The notes beneath the pieces were generated by a model, which was given only the letters and a program-made list of their open reading frames with translations, did not search any database and was not told the origin of the DNA. Below are positions 1 through 8,499 of a stretch of DNA of 38,193 nucleotides, piece by piece. Where the stretch lies: assembly GCA_947378275.1 (NCBI GenBank), contig CANCJD010000004.1, positions 1-38,193 of the forward strand, in the 5' to 3' direction. The DNA is from Comamonadaceae bacterium. GTDB lineage: Bacteria; Pseudomonadota; Gammaproteobacteria; Burkholderiales; Burkholderiaceae_C. A program made the translations under genes and the position numbers. Within the stretch, counting starts at the first letter, position 1, and each line of letters starts with the position of its first letter.

Positions 1-2
1 TG

Positions 3-197
3 CGCCAGCACATTGAGCAATTGCGCCCCCAACTCGACCACCGCATGCTCGACGACGTGCCCGGCCTGGGCCCGGCCACGCTGGAAAACCTGTGTGCATT
101 TATCTGGCAGGCGCTCTTGCCCCACTTTGACGGTCTGTCACAGGTGCGCGTCTGGCGCGATTCGGTGGGCGACGGTTGCACCCTAGGGCGCTCCTGA
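3..197 (+). CDS. queD: 6-carboxytetrahydropterin synthase QueD, C-terminal part (truncated by window edge)
   Basis: Open frame from the left edge: RQHIEQLRPQLDHRMLDDVPGLGPATLENLCAFIWQALLPHFDGLSQVRVWRDSVGDGCTLGRS*. LDHRMLDD..GLGPATLENL is typical of QueD/PTPS. The stop overlaps the guaD ATG (ATGA). Confidence 0.85.
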   Translation, partial: RQHIEQLRPQLDHRMLDDVPGLGPATLENLCAFIWQALLPHFDGLSQVRVWRDSVGDGCTLGRS

Positions 198-1516
198 TGC
201 AACAGGCTTACCGCGCCAGCCTGCTCTGGTTTGCCGACCCCGCGCAGGGCCCGGCCAGCGCCCGCTATGAAGAAGACGGTCTCTTGGTGGTCGGCCCCAA
301 CGCCCAGGGCCAGCAGGTGGTGCAAGCCATTGGCAGTTGGCGCGCGCTCTCAAGCCAGTATGGCCAGGTTCCGGTCGAACACTTGCCCGGGCGCATCATC
401 GCGCCGGGCTTTGTGGACATGCATGTGCATTTTCCGCAAACCCATGTCATCGGCTCGCCCGCCTCGGGCCTCTTGCCTTGGCTAGAAAACTACACCTTTC
501 CCGAAGAGCAGCGCTTTGCCGATGCGCATTACGCGGCCGAGTCCGCCACTTTTTTTGTGGATGAACTGCTGCGCAACGGCGTGACCACGGCGCTGGCCTT
601 TGCTACCTCGCACAGCACGTCGGTAGACGCCTTGTTCGCCCAGGCCCAGGCGCGCCAGATGCGCCTGATCACCGGCCTGTGCCTGATGGACCGCCATGCG
701 CCTGCCGCGCTGCTCAACCAGCCGGGCGTGGGCACCAGCGCTGCTGAACAAAGCCTGGTCGAGTCCGAGGCGCTGATCCAGCGCTGGCATGGCCAGGGCC
801 GTCTGGGCTACGCCATCACGCCACGCTTTGCCCCCACGTCCACGGACGCGCAACTGCGCGGCGCGGGCGCGCTTGCGGCGCGCTATCCCGACGTCTGGAT
901 CCAAAGCCATGTGGCCGAAAACAAGGACGAAATCGCCTGGGCGCGCACGCTGTTTCCGCAGTCCACCAGCTACCTGGCCACCTACGCCGACTTTGGCTTG
1001 CTGCGCGAGCGTGCCGTCTACGCCCATTGCATCCACTTTGACGACGCCGACCGCGCCCTGATGCGCGAGAGCGGCGCCGTGGCCGCCATCAGCCCTACGA
1101 GCAACCTGTTTTTGGGCAGCGGTTTTTTTGACTACGCGGGCGCCGACCGTGTGGGCTTTGGCTACGGCCTGGCCAGCGACGTGGGCGGTGGCACCAGCTT
1201 TAGCCCCTTTCACACCATGCTGGCGGCCTATTACGTGGGCCGCGAAGGCCAGACCAAAACCGGCCTGTCGCTCACGCCCCAGCAACTCTGGTGGCAACAC
1301 ACCGCCGGCGCCGCCCAGGCCCTGGGCTTGGGCGGCGTGGTGGGCAACCTGCTGCCCGGCTGCGAAGCCGACTTCGTCGTCCTCAACCCCCGCGCCACGC
1401 CGCTGCTGGCACGCAAGACGGCGCTGGCCGGTTCGCTCGAAGAACTGCTGTTCTCGCTGATCGTGCTGGGCGATGACCGGGTGGTGGAGCGCACGGTGGT
1501 CGGTCAGGCGGTTTAG
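197..1516 (+). CDS. guaD: Guanine deaminase
   Basis: Amidohydrolase motifs HVHFPQTHVIGSPASGLLPWLENYTFPEE and SHVAENKDEI. ATG at 197 overlaps the queD stop. Confidence 0.92.
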   Translation: MQQAYRASLLWFADPAQGPASARYEEDGLLVVGPNAQGQQVVQAIGSWRALSSQYGQVPVEHLPGRIIAPGFVDMHVHFPQTHVIGSPASGLLPWLENYTFPEEQRFADAHYAAESATFFVDELLRNGVTTALAFATSHSTSVDALFAQAQARQMRLITGLCLMDRHAPAALLNQPGVGTSAAEQSLVESEALIQRWHGQGRLGYAITPRFAPTSTDAQLRGAGALAARYPDVWIQSHVAENKDEIAWARTLFPQSTSYLATYADFGLLRERAVYAHCIHFDDADRALMRESGAVAAISPTSNLFLGSGFFDYAGADRVGFGYGLASDVGGGTSFSPFHTMLAAYYVGREGQTKTGLSLTPQQLWWQHTAGAAQALGLGGVVGNLLPGCEADFVVLNPRATPLLARKTALAGSLEELLFSLIVLGDDRVVERTVVGQAV

Positions 1517-1560
1517 CGGCGCCTTTGCCCGCTGGCTTTATCCCCACTCTCCCCCAACCT

Positions 1561-1585
1561 CTCTCTCTCGATGGGCGAGATAGAG
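1561..1585. repeat. Imperfect hairpin (CTCTCTCTCG-ATGGG-CGAGATAGAG) downstream of guaD; terminator- or REP-like
   Basis: 10-bp arms with one mismatch and a 5-nt loop, in the guaD/nuclease intergenic region. Confidence 0.4.
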
Positions 1586-1678
1586 CCTGCCGGGGCGTGA
1601 GGCGGGGGAAAAACAAAAATATTAAAAAATAAACGCGCAAAATGAATACATCAAAAATATCAGTTGAAACGGTTTTCG

Positions 1679-2443
1679 ATGTTTCGCCTTTTGCTGCTGT
1701 TGATCAGCTGCGCCCTAACGACTCAGGCCTTCGCCTGGGGCGCCCAAGGCCACACGGTGGTTGCCAGTTTGGCGTGGCAGGCTTTGCAGCCCAAGGCGCG
1801 CCAGGAAGTAAGCCGGCTGCTGGCCCTGGAGCCCGGCCAGACCCTGGAGTCAGTTGCCACCTGGGCCGATGAGCACCGCAGCGCGGCCACCGGTGTGTGG
1901 CATTACCTTAACTTTCCCAGGGGCACCTGCAGCTACGAGCCACTGCGCGACTGTCCCGATGGCCAATGTGTGGTGGCGGCCATTGCGCGCCAGCAAGCGG
2001 TTTTGGCTTCGCATGCCAGCGACGGCACGCGCCTCAAAGCCCTGAAATACCTGGTGCATCTGGTGGCGGATGTGCACCAGCCCCTGCATGCGGGCTACGC
2101 CGATGACCGGGGTGGCAACCAGTTTCAGTTGCGGGCTTTTATGCGCGCCAGCAATCTGCATGCGCTGTGGGACAGCGGCTTGCTGCACCAGATGGAGCTC
2201 GACAACACGGCGCTGGTGGCGCTGCTGCAAGGCCTTGCCCCTGTGGCAGATGGCAGCGATCTGAACGTGGTTCACATGGCGCAGGAGTCGTGTCGCGTCG
2301 TGGCACTGGCGGACTTTTATCCCCAGGGCGGCCTGAGCGACGCTTACGTGCAGCGCTTCACCCCCGTCGTGCAGCAGCGTCTGGCGCTGGCTGGCGCGCG
2401 GTTGGCGGCCATGCTCAACGCAACGCTCGCACCTGCCGAATAA
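1679..2443 (+). CDS. Exported S1/P1-type nuclease
   Basis: Signal peptide MFRLLLLLISCALTTQAFA followed by WGAQGH; HYLNFPR, HLVADVHQPLHAGYADDRGGNQ and LHALWD match S1/P1 zinc-ligand motifs. Confidence 0.9.
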   Translation: MFRLLLLLISCALTTQAFAWGAQGHTVVASLAWQALQPKARQEVSRLLALEPGQTLESVATWADEHRSAATGVWHYLNFPRGTCSYEPLRDCPDGQCVVAAIARQQAVLASHASDGTRLKALKYLVHLVADVHQPLHAGYADDRGGNQFQLRAFMRASNLHALWDSGLLHQMELDNTALVALLQGLAPVADGSDLNVVHMAQESCRVVALADFYPQGGLSDAYVQRFTPVVQQRLALAGARLAAMLNATLAPAE

Positions 2444-2569
2444 GCAGCCACGTCTCAGTGCGGGTTTTAAAAATAAGACCGTTGGAAAGGGACGCTGCCA
2501 AAGCGCGCTAGCATCCGCGCTTGCGCCATGTCGGCGCCAATGGCCTCAAGGCCCGCAAGGAGCAGTCGC

Positions 2570-2848
2570 ATGAAAGCAGTTTGGAAAGACACCGTCATCG
2601 CCGAGAGCGACGACACGGTGATGGTCGAAGGCAACCACTATTTCCCCGAGGCGTCCGTTAACCGGCAGTTCATCAGTTTTAGCAACCATAAAACCAGCTG
2701 CGCCTGGAAAGGGCAGGCGAGTTATTACTCGCTCATCGTCAACGGTGACGTGAACCCCGACGCTGCGTGGTACTACGCAGACCCCAAAGAGGCTGCGGTG
2801 AACATCAAAGGCCGTCTTGCATTTTGGAAGGGCGTGCAGGTTGGTTGA
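2570..2848 (+). CDS. DUF427 family protein
   Basis: MKAVWKDTVIAESDDTVMVEGNHYFPEASVNRQFIS..TSCAWKGQASYYSL is typical DUF427; AAGGAG upstream of ATG 2570. Confidence 0.88.
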   Translation: MKAVWKDTVIAESDDTVMVEGNHYFPEASVNRQFISFSNHKTSCAWKGQASYYSLIVNGDVNPDAAWYYADPKEAAVNIKGRLAFWKGVQVG

Positions 2849-2963
2849 TGCGCGCACCGCGGCCTGACGAAGCTCCAGGCAGCCAGCAGCACCGCAAAAA
2901 CGTCACAAGCCTATCGCTGCGCCACGGTGTGCCCAAGCGCATTCAACGCCCCGCCCGTTTATT

Positions 2964-4559
2964 TTGAAAACAGCACGCCTTACCCCGCCGCAGTCCGACC
3001 GAAGCTTCTTCGAGTCTTTGGCCGCCATGCTGGGCATTGCCCTGGCCTTTATGTTGATTGCCCTGAACACCTCGGTGGTGGGCACCGCCATGCCGCGCAT
3101 CGTCGCCGACTTAAGCGGTTACGACCTGTACCAATGGGCGGCGTCGGCCTTTTTGGTGGGAAACGCGGTGATGATCCCGATTACCGGGCGCCTGGGCGAC
3201 TTGCACGGGCGCAAGCCCTTCGTGCTGGCGGCGGTGGTTTTGTTCGCCTTGGCGTCGATTGCCTGCGCGGCCTCGCAAACCATGCTGCAACTGGTGGTGG
3301 CGCGTGCTTTACAGGGCCTGGCAGGGGGCATGCTGCTGGGCGTGGCCTCGGCTTGCGTGCCGGATTTGTTTCCAGACGCGGTGCAGCGCGTGCGCTGGCA
3401 GGTGCTTTTGTCGGCGGGCTACGGCGTGGCGCTTGCGGTGGGTCCGTGGCTGGGCGGCTGGCTGACCGAACACGCGGGCTGGCGTTATGTGTTTTTGGTC
3501 AACTTGCCGCTGGCACTGGCCGCACTGCTGATGGTGTGGCGCTACTTTCCGCACATCGTCCACCACGCCGAGGGTGATCGGACGATTGACTGGCTGGGCG
3601 CACTGCTGCTGTTGGTGGCCATTTGCGGCCTGTTGGCAGCGGCTGAATACAGCCAGATGCACGGCTTTGGCAGCGCGCAGGCGCTGGGCCTGTGGGTGGG
3701 CACCTGCGCTTTGGTCTATGGCTTTTTTCGCCACCAGTACCACACCAGCGCACCCATCATTGCGCCTGCGCTCTTGGACAACCGGGGCGCGCGCAAACTC
3801 ATGCTACTGGGCGTGCTGACCGGCCTGACGATGTTCACCCTGATTTTTTACACGCCCTTGCTCTTGCAAGGCAGCTTTGGCCAGTCACCGCACGAGGCCG
3901 GGGTGGTGATGACGCCGCTGCTGGTGCTCATCACCATTGGCAGCATCGTCAATTCCCGCCTTTTGCCGCGCCTGCAGCGCGCCGAGCGCCTGATCGCCTG
4001 GGGCCAGTTGGGCACCATGCTGAGTTGCCTTTTGCTGGCGCAGGTGGACGGCCATACGCCCACCAGCCTGCTGATGGTGATTTTTGGCCTGTGCGGCTTT
4101 AGCCTGGGCTTTCAGTTGCCCAATCTGTCTTTGCAAATCATGGCGGTGGCCGGGCGCAGGCACATGGGCGTGGCGTCGGCGCTGGCGCAGTCCACCCGCA
4201 TGATCGGCAGCATGGTGGGTGTGGGCGTGGCCAGCGTGCTGGTCAACGCCTTTTACGCCCGCCACACGGCGGCGGCTCTCCTGCACTACCAAATTACCGA
4301 TGCTGCGCTAGCCACACTTTTGTCGTCGCCCCAAATTCTGATCAGAACGCAAGACCAAGAAGCGCTGCGGGCGCTGGCCCAGGGCCTGGGTCTGGATGCA
4401 GCACCCTTGTTCGAGGCAGCGCGCCTGGGGCTGGTCAGCGGCACGCATGCGGCATTTTTGTTGTGTGCGGTGATTGCCGGCTTGAGCGTGCTGGTGAGCT
4501 GGCGCCTGCCGCATTACACGATTCGTCCCCAGGCCGCGCCTGCAGCCACGGACGACTAA
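2964..4559 (+). CDS. MFS transporter, DHA2 (EmrB/QacA-like) family
   Basis: About 14 hydrophobic segments; LNTSVVGTAMPRIVADL and GRLGDLHGRKP motifs. Confidence 0.88.
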   Translation: MKTARLTPPQSDRSFFESLAAMLGIALAFMLIALNTSVVGTAMPRIVADLSGYDLYQWAASAFLVGNAVMIPITGRLGDLHGRKPFVLAAVVLFALASIACAASQTMLQLVVARALQGLAGGMLLGVASACVPDLFPDAVQRVRWQVLLSAGYGVALAVGPWLGGWLTEHAGWRYVFLVNLPLALAALLMVWRYFPHIVHHAEGDRTIDWLGALLLLVAICGLLAAAEYSQMHGFGSAQALGLWVGTCALVYGFFRHQYHTSAPIIAPALLDNRGARKLMLLGVLTGLTMFTLIFYTPLLLQGSFGQSPHEAGVVMTPLLVLITIGSIVNSRLLPRLQRAERLIAWGQLGTMLSCLLLAQVDGHTPTSLLMVIFGLCGFSLGFQLPNLSLQIMAVAGRRHMGVASALAQSTRMIGSMVGVGVASVLVNAFYARHTAAALLHYQITDAALATLLSSPQILIRTQDQEALRALAQGLGLDAAPLFEAARLGLVSGTHAAFLLCAVIAGLSVLVSWRLPHYTIRPQAAPAATDD

Positions 4560-4612
4560 GGTGCAAGCGCCGCAGAGCTGACAGTCCCAACCCCAAGTCC
4601 CTCCTTTTCCCC

Positions 4613-4972
4613 ATGCCCAACGCCATTGCTTACCAATCCACCGCCCCCACCCGCGGTGAAATAGACGCCACGCCCGGCGCGCTGCTCTTACAGTTCGGCG
4701 TGGGCTGGTGCGGCCACTGCCAGGCGGCAGAGCCCGCCATTGCCCAGGCCTTGCAGGCCTATGCACAGCTTGCGCACCTGCGCATTGAAGACGGGCCGGG
4801 TAGGGCGCTGGGGCGCTCGTTCAAGGTCAAGCTCTGGCCCACGCTGGTGCTGATGCATGGCGGGCAGGAACTGGCCCGTCTGGTGCGCCCCACGCAGGTG
4901 GAACAGGTGCAAGAATTTTTATGCCATTTGCTGCAAGACCCTACAAGTCGGCGCCGGTCGGGTTTCACCTAG
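4613..4972 (+). CDS. Thioredoxin family protein
   Basis: FGVGWCGHCQAAEP (CxxC active site) and LWPTLVLMHGGQELARLVR. Confidence 0.88.
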   Translation: MPNAIAYQSTAPTRGEIDATPGALLLQFGVGWCGHCQAAEPAIAQALQAYAQLAHLRIEDGPGRALGRSFKVKLWPTLVLMHGGQELARLVRPTQVEQVQEFLCHLLQDPTSRRRSGFT

Positions 4973-4973
4973 G

Positions 4974-5876
4974 ATGCGCGCGCTCTTCCATCCCACCATG
5001 ACCCTCCCTCCAAGCAATTTGACCCCCGAGCCGCCCGCCGCTCTGCGCATCCGCCCCTACCGGGCCACGCCCTTACCGGGGGATGCGGCGCCTAGCGCAG
5101 CGCCTCGCATCGTGCTGGTGTTGGGCAGCGCGGCGGACGCGGTGCGGGCCCGCAAATGGCCCCGTTCCCCATTTGCCACTGTGGTGGCGATCAACAACGC
5201 CTGGCAAATCCGCAGCGATTGGGATTACCTGATTCATCCGGAAGACTTTCCAAGCGAGCGCTGGCCCGCGTCCTTTGACCAACAAATCCAGACGGTGGTG
5301 ACGGCAGCTGATTACGTGCCCGTGCAAAACCGCTTTGGCGGCTTTGTCTACGCCGGCGGCACCATGGCATTTACGGCGGCGTATTGGGCGCTGGGCGCCT
5401 TGCAGCCCGATGTGATTGCCTTTGTGGGCTGCGACATGGTCTACGACACGGGTCCGAAGACCCATTTTTACGGCAAGGGGGCTGCCGACCCTCTGCGCGA
5501 CGACGTGACATTGCAAAGCCTGGAGGCCAAGTCGCTGCGCCTGCTGGCCCTGGCGGGCGAGGAAAACTGTGTGCTAGTCAACCTGTCCGAGCAGGCCCGC
5601 TCAAGACTGCTGTATCCGCGCAGCAGCGCACACGCCCTGGCGCAATGGTCTCGCTCAGACTGGCGCGTGCAACTGCAGGAGCAGCGTGCCAATCTGGATC
5701 CGCTGGCGCTGCGCGCAGCGCTGCGCCGCGAATCCGAGTTGGGCTATATGGTGCAGTCCGGCCGGTATTGGGAGGTGCGCTCTACGCTGGATGCGGCCAA
5801 GTTGGCCGCGCTTGACCAGCAATGGCTGGCTGTGGGCCAGACGCAAAGCGAACAGTCGGGCGCGATAGGAGGCTAA
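4974..5876 (+). CDS. Uncharacterised protein with a Rossmann/glycosyltransferase-like look (IVLVLGSAADAV...VVAINNAW...GGTMAFTAAYWAL..IAFVGCDMVY)
   Basis: Long ORF directly downstream of the thioredoxin-like gene. No specific family assigned. Start could be 4974 or 4998. Confidence 0.75.
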   Translation: MRALFHPTMTLPPSNLTPEPPAALRIRPYRATPLPGDAAPSAAPRIVLVLGSAADAVRARKWPRSPFATVVAINNAWQIRSDWDYLIHPEDFPSERWPASFDQQIQTVVTAADYVPVQNRFGGFVYAGGTMAFTAAYWALGALQPDVIAFVGCDMVYDTGPKTHFYGKGAADPLRDDVTLQSLEAKSLRLLALAGEENCVLVNLSEQARSRLLYPRSSAHALAQWSRSDWRVQLQEQRANLDPLALRAALRRESELGYMVQSGRYWEVRSTLDAAKLAALDQQWLAVGQTQSEQSGAIGG

Positions 5877-5895
5877 AGGCGCTGCGCGCCTAGCC
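5871..5895. terminator. Strong hairpin between convergent genes (GGCT[AA]AGGCGC-TGC-GCGCCTAGCC)
   Basis: 10 bp of complementarity with a 2-nt bulge and a 3-nt loop; spans the stop of the 4974 ORF. No clear U tract. Confidence 0.45.
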
Positions 5896-5897
5896 GC

Positions 5898-6149
5898 TTA
5901 AGCCGCTGGATCAGCCGTCGGCGCGGGCACTGGCGCCACTGCGGGCTTTGGAGGCGAACAGTCGCCGCAGACGAACATGCTCTTGCCCGCCAGCTTTTTG
6001 AAAGAGCCCAAAGAACGGGGTTTGTGCAGGCCGCATTTAGCGCAGCTCATGCTGGCATTGCCAGACGATTGTGCAAACGGGGAACCGGAGGCGCGCGATC
6101 GATAGCGCAGGCCGTCGGCACTGATTTTTGTGGTGGTGTTGTCGCGCAT
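5898..6149 (-). CDS. Small CxxC...CxxC (zinc-ribbon-like) protein
   Basis: MRDNTTTKISADGLRYRSRASGSPFAQSSGNASMSCAKCGLHKPRSLGSFKKLAGKSMFVCGDC. Start could be 6158. Confidence 0.65.
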   Translation of the reverse strand: MRDNTTTKISADGLRYRSRASGSPFAQSSGNASMSCAKCGLHKPRSLGSFKKLAGKSMFVCGDCSPPKPAVAPVPAPTADPAA

Positions 6150-6220
6150 AACCCCCATTTTGCCGCTTTTATGGAAAGTTAGCAAAAAGGGCCGCAGATT
6201 TCCTGCGGCTTGCAGCGCCT

Positions 6221-8389
6221 TCAGGCCGGGGCAGCGCCGCCTGCGCTTGCTTGCAAGTGCCGCTGCGCCATCTGCAAATACCAATCCAGGCAGCCCGGAT
6301 TGGCCATGGCTTCCTTGTTCACCACTTTTTCCAGCGGGTGGCCGAGCATCAGCTTTTTGATCGGCAGCTCCTGTTTTTTGCCCGACAAGGTGCGCGGAAT
6401 TTCTGCCACCTGGAGAATAGCGTTGGGCAAAAAGCGCGGGCTCAGTGCGTTGCGAATGGCTTGTTGGATGCGCGCAGTCAGCGCCGCATCGAGCGTCAGG
6501 CCTGGGCGCAGCACTACAAACAGGGGCATATAACTTTCGCGTCCCAGGTATTCCAGGTCCACCACCATGCTGTCCATTACCTCGGGCAGGGCTTCCACGG
6601 CGCTGTAGATTTCGCTGGTGCCCATGCGCAGGCCGTGGCGGTTGATGGTGGCGTCGCTGCGGCCAAAAATCACGCAGCCGTAACCCGCGCTTTGGGAGTT
6701 GTCCGTACTTTTGGCGTTTCCGATCCGCAGCCAGTCGCCGTGGCGCCAGACGCCGCCCGTCTCTGCGCCCAGGTCGCCACCGCCGGGCTTGCGGCCGTGG
6801 CCTGGCGGGTACATCTCAAAGTAACTCGCCAGGTAGCGCGCGTTGGCCGTGTCGCCCCAAAAATACAGGGGCATGGACGGAATAGGCTGGGTGCAGACCA
6901 GTTCGCCCACTTCGCCCAGCACCGGGTCGCCGGCCTCGTTCCAGGATTCGACTGCGCAACCCAATAGGCGGCATTGCATGACACCGGGCTCTTGCACCAA
7001 TTCGCGGTTGCCGCCAATGAAGGCGCCGCAAAAGTCGGTGCCGCCCGAAATATTGCACCACCAGATGTCAAAGTCAGGCTGCGCCGAATCGGTCTGCTGG
7101 TGAATGCGGCGAAATTGTCCGGTGCCCCAGATTTGTGTCTCGGGCGCTAGTGGCGAGCCAGTGGTGCCCAGCGCGCGCACCTGACTCAGGTCGCCCAGTG
7201 TGGCCAGATCAAGCCCGGCTTTTTGGCAGTTGGCAAAAAACGCCGCGCCTGCGCCAAAAAAGGTGACGCCCGTCTCGGCCGCAAAGCGCCACAGCGTGCC
7301 CCAGTCCGGGCGGTCTTTGTCGCCTGCGGGGTTGCCGTCGTAAATGACGCAGGTGGTGCCATTGAGCAAGCCGCTGAGCTGCGCGTTCCACATCACCCAG
7401 CCGGTGGAGCTGTACCAGTGGTAGCGCTCGCCAAAGCTGTTGGGGTGGTAGCTGCAGCCGATGTCGTTGTGCAAAATCTTGAGCGCCAGCGCCACGATCA
7501 CCGTGCCGCCATGGCCGTGCACGATGGGCTTGGGCAGGCCGGTGGTGCCGCTGGAATACACAATCCACAGCGGGTGGTCAAAGGGCAGCCACAAAGGCGT
7601 AAAGCCAGCCACTGCGTCGTCGTCGCGCGCAGTGGTGTGGGCCATGGGTGTGGCGTCATTCACGGCGCCCGCAGGGTTCAGATCGCCCAGGTTGTGGTGC
7701 ACGATGAGGTGCTGCACGCTAGGGAGTGCGGCGCGCAGTTCTTGCACCACGGCGCGGCGGTCCAGGTCGCGCCCGGCGTAGCGTACGCCGTCCACGGCAA
7801 TCAAAATCTTGGGCTCGATTTGCCTAAATCGGTCGAGCACCGCCGCCGTGCCCATGTCGGGGGCGCAAATGCTCCACACGCCGCCCAGCGACACCGTGGC
7901 CAAAAACGCCACCATGGCCTCGGGAATATTGGGCAAATAGGCGGCTACGCGGTCGCCTGGCTGCAGGCCGTGGGCTTGCAGGTGCAGCGCCAGGGACGCG
8001 ACTTGGCGACGCAACTCGGGCCAGCAAATTTCCTGGTGGTCACCGCGCTCGTTGCGCGACACCAGCGCTGGCAAGCCCGCCGCATGTGCGGCGTCCACAT
8101 GGCGCAGCACCTGGTGGGCGTAATTGGTCTGCGCACCGACAAACCACTGCGCCCCGGGCATCACATTGTGTTGCAGCACCGCGCTGTGGGTCGTAGGCGA
8201 GCGCAGGTCAAAGTAGTCCCAGATGCTTTGCCAAAACGCGTCGAGGTCGGTCACGGACCACTCCCACAGCGTCTGGTAATCGGCAAAGCGCAGGCCGCGC
8301 TGTGCTTGCAGCCAGTCTTGGTACAGCCTGACTTGTGGCACGTGGGGGGCAGGGGCGGGGCGGGCGGTGGCGTGCAAGGGGGATGTCAT
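6221..8389 (-). CDS. Acetoacetate--CoA ligase (acetoacetyl-CoA synthetase)
   Basis: AMP-binding motif YSSGTTGLPKPIVHGHGG; YHWYSSTGWVMWN; full-length about 722 aa from ATG 8389. Confidence 0.93.
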   Translation of the reverse strand: MTSPLHATARPAPAPHVPQVRLYQDWLQAQRGLRFADYQTLWEWSVTDLDAFWQSIWDYFDLRSPTTHSAVLQHNVMPGAQWFVGAQTNYAHQVLRHVDAAHAAGLPALVSRNERGDHQEICWPELRRQVASLALHLQAHGLQPGDRVAAYLPNIPEAMVAFLATVSLGGVWSICAPDMGTAAVLDRFRQIEPKILIAVDGVRYAGRDLDRRAVVQELRAALPSVQHLIVHHNLGDLNPAGAVNDATPMAHTTARDDDAVAGFTPLWLPFDHPLWIVYSSGTTGLPKPIVHGHGGTVIVALALKILHNDIGCSYHPNSFGERYHWYSSTGWVMWNAQLSGLLNGTTCVIYDGNPAGDKDRPDWGTLWRFAAETGVTFFGAGAAFFANCQKAGLDLATLGDLSQVRALGTTGSPLAPETQIWGTGQFRRIHQQTDSAQPDFDIWWCNISGGTDFCGAFIGGNRELVQEPGVMQCRLLGCAVESWNEAGDPVLGEVGELVCTQPIPSMPLYFWGDTANARYLASYFEMYPPGHGRKPGGGDLGAETGGVWRHGDWLRIGNAKSTDNSQSAGYGCVIFGRSDATINRHGLRMGTSEIYSAVEALPEVMDSMVVDLEYLGRESYMPLFVVLRPGLTLDAALTARIQQAIRNALSPRFLPNAILQVAEIPRTLSGKKQELPIKKLMLGHPLEKVVNKEAMANPGCLDWYLQMAQRHLQASAGGAAPA

Positions 8390-8438
8390 GGGCCCAAGCG
8401 TACCAGCGCTCGGCGCGGCGCGGCAGTGTGGAAATCCC

Positions 8439-8457
8439 TGCACCAGCATGGTGTGCA
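8439..8457. promoter_or_regulatory. NtrC-like dyad TGCACCAGCATGGTGTGCA
   Basis: CACCA-GCA-TGGTG inverted repeat resembling the NtrC consensus TGCACC-N5-GGTGCA, in the aacS/amidase divergent intergenic region. Confidence 0.5.
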
Positions 8458-8471
8458 GAATCGCGGTTTTA

Positions 8472-8488
8472 TGGCGCAGTAGTTGCTT
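8472..8488 (+). promoter_or_regulatory. Sigma54-like -24/-12 element TGGCGC-AGTAG-TTGCTT
   Basis: GG-N10-GC spacing with TGGC and TTGCT; immediately upstream of the amidase start. Confidence 0.55.
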
Positions 8489-8499
8489 AAAGGATGTAC

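Noticed and set aside
7223-8482. 419-aa plus-strand ORF antisense to acetoacetyl-CoA synthetase
   Set aside because: Same shadow effect; no domain motifs, and the minus strand has all ligase motifs.
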